Assembly (NCBI GenBank): GCA_958296445.1
Contig: OY282565.1
Coordinates: 3,149,570 to 3,213,569, forward strand
Direction: 5' to 3'
DNA length: 64,000 nt
Source of the DNA: an uncultured Dehalococcoidia bacterium
GTDB lineage: Bacteria; Chloroflexota; Dehalococcoidia; Lucifugimonadales; UBA3495
The notes beneath the pieces were generated by a model. It did not search any database and had not been told where the DNA came from. It saw only the letters and a list, made by a program, of their open reading frames with translations. The stretch's first letter is position 1; each line of letters opens with the position of its first letter. The position numbers and the translations under genes are program-made. Shown in pieces: positions 60,697 to 64,000 of this stretch.

Positions 60697-60978
60697 TTAT
60701 CCTTGCTGGGAATGGGTTTCGTCTATGCGGACGATTTCGGCCTGAATTACCGTAACGGCCTGTATCATCTGTTGTAGCAACTCATCCCTGCGCCGCTGGG
60801 ATTCCTCGGTCTGCCGCTGGAATTCCTCTGCCTGCCGCAAGGACTCTTCCATGCGCTGCTGAGATGCCTCCGTGCGCTGCTGGGATGCCTCCAGGCGTTG
60901 CTGGGATGCCTCCATCTCGGTGGCTAGAATTGTCGCAAGCCGCGCGAAATTCTCCAGTGCTCTGATTCGCTCTTGCAT
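60697..60978 (-). CDS. Small coiled-coil protein
   Basis: A 93-residue protein with near-perfect repeats EASQQRLEASQQRTEASQQRM, then a charged heptad pattern up to LLQQMIQAVTVIQAEI. No membrane segment or known domain. Repeats of seven residues fit a dimeric or trimeric coiled coil. It resembles small coiled-coil genes scattered in Chloroflexota and cyanobacteria, and function is unknown. It is the last gene before a convergent gap with the metallo-hydrolase. Confidence 0.55.
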   Translation of the reverse strand: MQERIRALENFARLATILATEMEASQQRLEASQQRTEASQQRMEESLRQAEEFQRQTEESQRRRDELLQQMIQAVTVIQAEIVRIDETHSQQG

Positions 60979-61031
60979 TTTCGCCTCTCCGTCTTAGAAT
61001 CGCCGTTTGGCAGGGGGGTGGAAGGGGCGTG

Positions 61032-61430
61032 TTAGGAGCCGACGCGGTTGGGGTCTTTTTCCAGCAGTTCGACGCGGATGTTGCCGGGGGCTACTACGAA
61101 GGCGATTTTGACGCCGGGGCGGATTTCGTGGGGTTCCGAGGTGAACTCGGCGCCTTTGGCCCGCAGGTCGGCGGCGGCTTCGTCTAGGTTTTCCACCCGC
61201 AGGCCGAAGTGGTCGAGGCCCTGGTGCGGGTGGGATGCGCTGGGCGTGGTGTCGGCCTGGCAGCGGGCGATGAAAATGTCCAGCCCGTTCAAGTCGAGGT
61301 CAACGCGCGTCTGCCCGTCGGACTGCACCGACTCCACAATCCGCGCCCCGAACATCCGGTTGAAGTACCGCGCCGTTTCCATCGGTTCTTGGCTCAATAG
61401 GTGGATATGGTCGTAGGTGTAGAAAGACAT
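61032..61430 (-). CDS. VOC-superfamily (glyoxalase/dioxygenase-like) protein
   Basis: A 132-residue single-chain VOC protein: two beta-alpha-beta-beta-beta modules with likely metal ligands at H8 or H10 (YDHIHL), the His of LDHFGLRVENL and the Glu of VELLEKDP. Members include glyoxalase I-like isomerases, extradiol dioxygenases and resistance proteins; the exact reaction is unknown. It lies downstream of the GrdB-like selenoprotein gene on the same strand, separated by the R6 hairpin. Confidence 0.88.
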   Translation of the reverse strand: MSFYTYDHIHLLSQEPMETARYFNRMFGARIVESVQSDGQTRVDLDLNGLDIFIARCQADTTPSASHPHQGLDHFGLRVENLDEAAADLRAKGAEFTSEPHEIRPGVKIAFVVAPGNIRVELLEKDPNRVGS

Positions 61431-61457
61431 CTTGCCTTACCTCTGTTTGTAATTTTT

Positions 61458-61541
61458 AACGCAGAGGGCGCAGAAGATAACGCAGAGTACGCAGAGATTA
61501 TACCGGCTATTGCGATTCTCTGCGTACTCTGCGGGTTCTCT
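61458..61541. repeat. R6 inverted pair forming a 17-bp hairpin
   Basis: CGCAGAGTACGCAGAGA (61481-61497) and TCTCTGCGTACTCTGCG (61517-61533) are perfect reverse complements with 19 bases between; further R6 sequence lies outside. It sits after the selenoprotein gene in transcription and could act as a terminator or processing site. Confidence 0.85.
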
Positions 61542-61567
61542 GCGTTGAAAAGGTTTGGGCGGGCGGG

Positions 61568-62773
61568 CTACCGGGCTAGACCGTAGGGTATGGCCTTGAC
61601 CGCCGGGTCGTCCGACTGGTTCATAGCTTCGGCCAGGCGCACGATTAGGGCGCTCATAGCCGTTTCGCCCCAATACCACTCATGAATTTCGCTGCCGGTT
61701 ACGCCCGGGCGCTGCTCCATCCGCGCTTCGTAGTAGAACGCCTTTAGGTCGTCCACGCAGTAGCGGATGAACTGGGGTACGCCGACGCCATCGGGGCGTT
61801 CCGGCGAATCGGCGTCCTCTCCGGCGGTGTAGGCTTCCAGGAAGCGGACTACGCCGCGGAACCGGCGCTGCGGAACGCCGCTTACGCCCACTGCCGTGCG
61901 CCCGCCGTTGTTGGCGACCCACCGTTCATAGTAGGGGCGGAGGGAAGTCAGCTCGTCGGCGGGATTCAGGCCCTTGGCGGAACCGGAACTCTGGGCCTCG
62001 GAAGCCTGTAGCAGCGGCTCCGGCTCGGCGGCGTCGGCGAATTCCTCCAGCACCGGGCCCCTTTCCGCGTCCAGCAGGTCAAGGGCGGCCTTTAGCACCT
62101 GATGCTGCAACAGCGGGTCGCCGGCCTGGCCCAGGGCGTTGCCGAAGGCGTAGGGAACCCACAGCATTCGGGGGGGCTTGGTGCGCTCGGCGTGTTCCTT
62201 GACCAGCACGATGCCGGTGGCGCTGATACCGGCTTCCTCGAAACACCGCGCCAGCACGCTGACCGCGTGCGAGCAGAGGGGTCAAGTGGGGGTTAGAAAC
62301 GCGACTTCCACGCCCTCGTCCAGCATCCGCCGCGCCACCTCGGGCCCGGTTTCCGCCGCCGCCCGGGAGGCGTCCCGCAATGCGCCCATAAAGGAGTAGT
62401 TGTTGTCGGCGAGCGAGCCAATGACTCCCTGCTCCCGCAGTTCCTCCATCCGGTCAATGGGGAAAGTGACGTTGATGTCGCGGTAAATGCTGGTGTGATC
62501 GAACCCGATGCTGACGTGGCTCTGGATGATGTCCGCCGCCGGGGTGCCGCGCGGTATGACGCGATAGGAATTGTCGCCGCCGCTCTGGTGGTCGGTGATG
62601 AAGGGCCGGTCGCCGCGCCGGTGCAGCCCGGCCGAGGTCACCAGCGCCACCCGGCTATCGGCCAGGGGCTTGCGCATTGGCGCCCACGGGGTATCGTCGT
62701 GTTCCATACACGGGAACATTTGCAGCATCCGCCGCTGCACTTCGCTAAGGGTGTCAAGCCTGGGCATATTCAC
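61568..62773 (-). CDS. GrdB-like (glycine/betaine/proline reductase family) selenoprotein, Sec at residue 164
   Basis: Two frames separated only by TGA at 62284-62282 read as one 401-residue protein. Around the TGA the product is VEVAFLTPT-U-PLCSHAVSVLARCFEEAGI, matching the family motif in which Sec or Cys stands in (U/C)PxC before the SVLARxxE helix. The UxxC pair is the redox site. The rest (LVTSAGLHRRGDRPF, FDHTSIYRDINVTFPIDRM, TKPPRMLWVPYAFGNALG) is typical of the GrdB/PrdB selenoprotein B family. A hairpin with apical GGUCA follows at SECIS distance. True glycine or proline reductases need partner subunits that are not seen nearby, so the substrate is unknown. A pseudogene is unlikely. 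Confidence 0.87.
62254..62270 (-). promoter_or_regulatory. Predicted SECIS element of the GrdB-like gene
   Basis: On the minus strand GCACGC (62270-62265) pairs perfectly with GCGTGC (62259-62254) around the loop GGTCA. The loop begins 18 bases after TGA. The GGUC start of the loop is the same as in the E. coli fdhF SECIS. Confidence 0.78.
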
Positions 62774-62803
62774 ACCTGCCGGTTATGGATTTAGGGGTCG
62801 CCA

Positions 62804-63523
62804 TCAGGTTTGGCCGCGATGCGGCTCCGCTTGCGCCCTTGAATTGTAGAACCCGTCTATCATTTGGTCTACGTGTTCCGAAAGATCGGGGGATACCCCT
62901 TGCCGAAGGGAGTCTAGGATTACAGTGACGCCCTCGCGCCTTGCCAGCCTTGCCGCAGGCACGAAATCGCTGTCCCCGGATACCAGAACGATGATGCTGA
63001 CAAATTTTTTGAGAGTCAGCGACGCTATGTCGAGGCCAATACGCATATCAACCCCTTTCTGGAGTAAATTTGCAGTAAAATCCTCGTCTTTCAAGTCGGA
63101 TACCGCAATATCTCCTTTCAGCAAACGATTTTGGACGTCCGCCTTTAGAATCCAGCCGGAATCCCCCGGTCTTACTACTTCTCCCAGTCGTAGAGCGAAA
63201 TCGGGCTGGTTGCGCAAGAGGGATAAAAGTTTGTTGCGAAATAATGCCATATCCGATTTGGCATAGTCTATTGACCTATTGCTGACCGGCAGATGCGCCT
63301 TTTTAGCGTAAGGCGGGGCGTCGTAGAAAAAGCATCGGTACAGCAGTTGGGCAGGATTGGGATAGCGGTATACTTCGTTGATTTGCCTGAGATGCCCGTC
63401 AACCAGTTGCCGCATTGACTCGGCCACCGCTTGCGGGTTCGAGACGTCCAAGTCGGGACGGACGCCCCTCAGCCTTTTCATATAAAACCCGCCATCCAAA
63501 AGGATGGCTACTTTAACGGCCAT
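62804..63523 (-). CDS. NYN-domain (LabA/DUF88-like) protein
   Basis: A 239-residue PIN-like protein. VAILLDGGFYMKRL carries the first acidic residue (D10), and VLVSGDSDFVPAARLARREGVTVIL the second acidic pair, as in the NYN family of metal-dependent RNases. DEDFTANLLQKGVDMRIGLDIA gives the third Asp. ATG 63523 is used because GAGGTGCGTA lies just before it. Substrate RNA is unknown. It is upstream of the GrdB-like gene on the same strand with 30 bases between, so both may be co-transcribed. Confidence 0.85.
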   Translation of the reverse strand: MAVKVAILLDGGFYMKRLRGVRPDLDVSNPQAVAESMRQLVDGHLRQINEVYRYPNPAQLLYRCFFYDAPPYAKKAHLPVSNRSIDYAKSDMALFRNKLLSLLRNQPDFALRLGEVVRPGDSGWILKADVQNRLLKGDIAVSDLKDEDFTANLLQKGVDMRIGLDIASLTLKKFVSIIVLVSGDSDFVPAARLARREGVTVILDSLRQGVSPDLSEHVDQMIDGFYNSRAQAEPHRGQT

Positions 63524-63715
63524 TACGCACCTCACATTGACGATTAAGACAACAAAAAGCCCCAAGGGCTCGGCCGATCCCGTAATCACCAGCCTCGTAC
63601 TGTCGCTAGCTCTAGTTCAAGGCTGGGGGACACAGCTTACTGCCAAGGGGCGAATGTAGGCACTATGCTACCACCGCCAAGCCCGCTTGTCAAGGGGATT
63701 GGGCGAGGGGATTTT
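63524..63715. other. Intergenic gap, no gene seen
   Basis: A 192-base gap between two minus-strand genes, less repetitive than most in this window. It probably holds the promoter of the NYN gene, but no clear box pair was found. Confidence 0.4.
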
Positions 63716-64000
63716 TCAGGCGTCCGGCGGCGGATGGGCGGTTTCCGCTATTCGGGTGTAGATGTGGAGCATATAGTGGAGCCAGGCGGCCATATCCGGC
63801 CAGTTGTCGGGGTTGGCGGTGTCGAACTCGCGGGTGGCGTCGAAGCCGTTGGGGGTGTCTTGCCAGCGGGTGCCGGGGGGCAGGGGCAGGGCGTTGAAGG
63901 CGTCGGTCAGGGTTTGGCGGAAGGTTTCGCGCAGGGGTTTTATGCGCGGTTCGGCGGCGGCGGGCGGTTCGCCCTTGCGACCGCGCAGCCACAGCCCTAC
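63716..64000 (-). CDS. C-terminal part of a DUF4268-like protein (5' end outside the window)
   Basis: The frame is open from the window edge to a TGA at 63718-63716 and gives the last 94 residues: LWLRGRKGEPPAAAEPRIKPL, TRWQDTPNGFDATREFDTANPDNWPDMAAWLHYMLHIYTRIAE-type sequence, then a short Pro-rich end. The 'WP.M..WL...L..Y.RI' helix resembles the end of DUF4268 proteins, often next to restriction genes. This is a weak match. The N-terminus and start lie beyond the window. Confidence 0.5.
   Translation of the reverse strand, partial: VGLWLRGRKGEPPAAAEPRIKPLRETFRQTLTDAFNALPLPPGTRWQDTPNGFDATREFDTANPDNWPDMAAWLHYMLHIYTRIAETAHPPPDA

Noticed and set aside
62282..62773. GrdB-like gene as a nonsense-mutated pseudogene
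   Set aside because: The frame stays intact on both sides, the TGA lies on the known Sec/Cys column, and a GGU-loop hairpin follows.

Overview
This is a GC-rich bacterial window. The best guess is an uncultured Chloroflexota, possibly Dehalococcoidia or SAR202-like, from a marine or host-associated setting; this is an inference from gene content and no taxonomic marker was compared. The clues are four ACMSD-like amidohydrolase paralogs, a luciferase-like monooxygenase, a group D-type flavin monooxygenase, a lipoprotein with a long Thr/Pro/Ala linker, two selenoprotein genes, very repeat-rich intergenic DNA and frequent TTG/GTG starts. The only universal markers are rplS (L19), priA and a tRNA-Val(GAC).

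Layout. 1-1.8 kb: the 5' part of a minus-strand GT-C-type membrane protein that leaves the window. 1.9-18.6 kb: a catabolic and transport region with four amidohydrolases in two tandem pairs, a MetE-like protein, an esterase, a flavin monooxygenase, a duplicated small membrane protein, and an oligopeptide ABC transporter (two permeases and a lipoprotein) without ATPases. 18.8-19.3 kb: an OsmC-family gene with an in-frame TGA exactly at the peroxidatic cysteine position, followed by a SECIS-like hairpin. 19.6-27.8 kb: a GT-C protein, a tandem repeat array, an MFS exporter, a DCC-family protein, an acyl-CoA-dehydrogenase-fold monooxygenase, a nucleotidyltransferase/HEPN-like protein, a DUF4258/DUF2283-like pair and tRNA-Val. 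28-55 kb: a large surface-glycan region with a Wzy/WaaL-like protein, two Wzx flippase + GT1 modules, GT2, a Gfo/Idh/MocA oxidoreductase, a sulfotransferase, an amplified array of GT-C proteins and polysaccharide deacetylases sharing a C-terminal cassette, two methyltransferases, a GINT1-like protein and a B12-radical SAM protein. 56-64 kb: rplS, priA, a metallo-beta-lactamase-fold protein, a VOC protein, a second selenoprotein gene (GrdB-like, UxxC), an NYN-domain protein and the 3' part of another gene.

The most notable result is the pair of selenoprotein genes. Each has TGA at an expected redox-active residue and a hairpin with a GGU-containing apical loop at the distance seen in bacterial SECIS elements. 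Second is the glycan array, where one DNA cassette of about 350 bp occurs five times. It encodes a C-terminal domain with two conserved cysteines, attached to different N-terminal parts and once standing alone.

Intergenic DNA is dominated by several interspersed repeat families. R1 is a hairpin with core GGGCGCACGGCTGTGCGCCC (about 27 copies). R2 reads 'GTCACCCTGAGCG ... TTCGCTTTGCTCAGAATGACAG'. R3 is TTCCCGCNTNCGCGGGAATGACGG. R4 is CCCTAACCCTCCCCCGGAGG. R5 is a long AT-richer palindrome. R6 is CGCAGAGTACGCAGAG. Some appear to have entered coding sequence.
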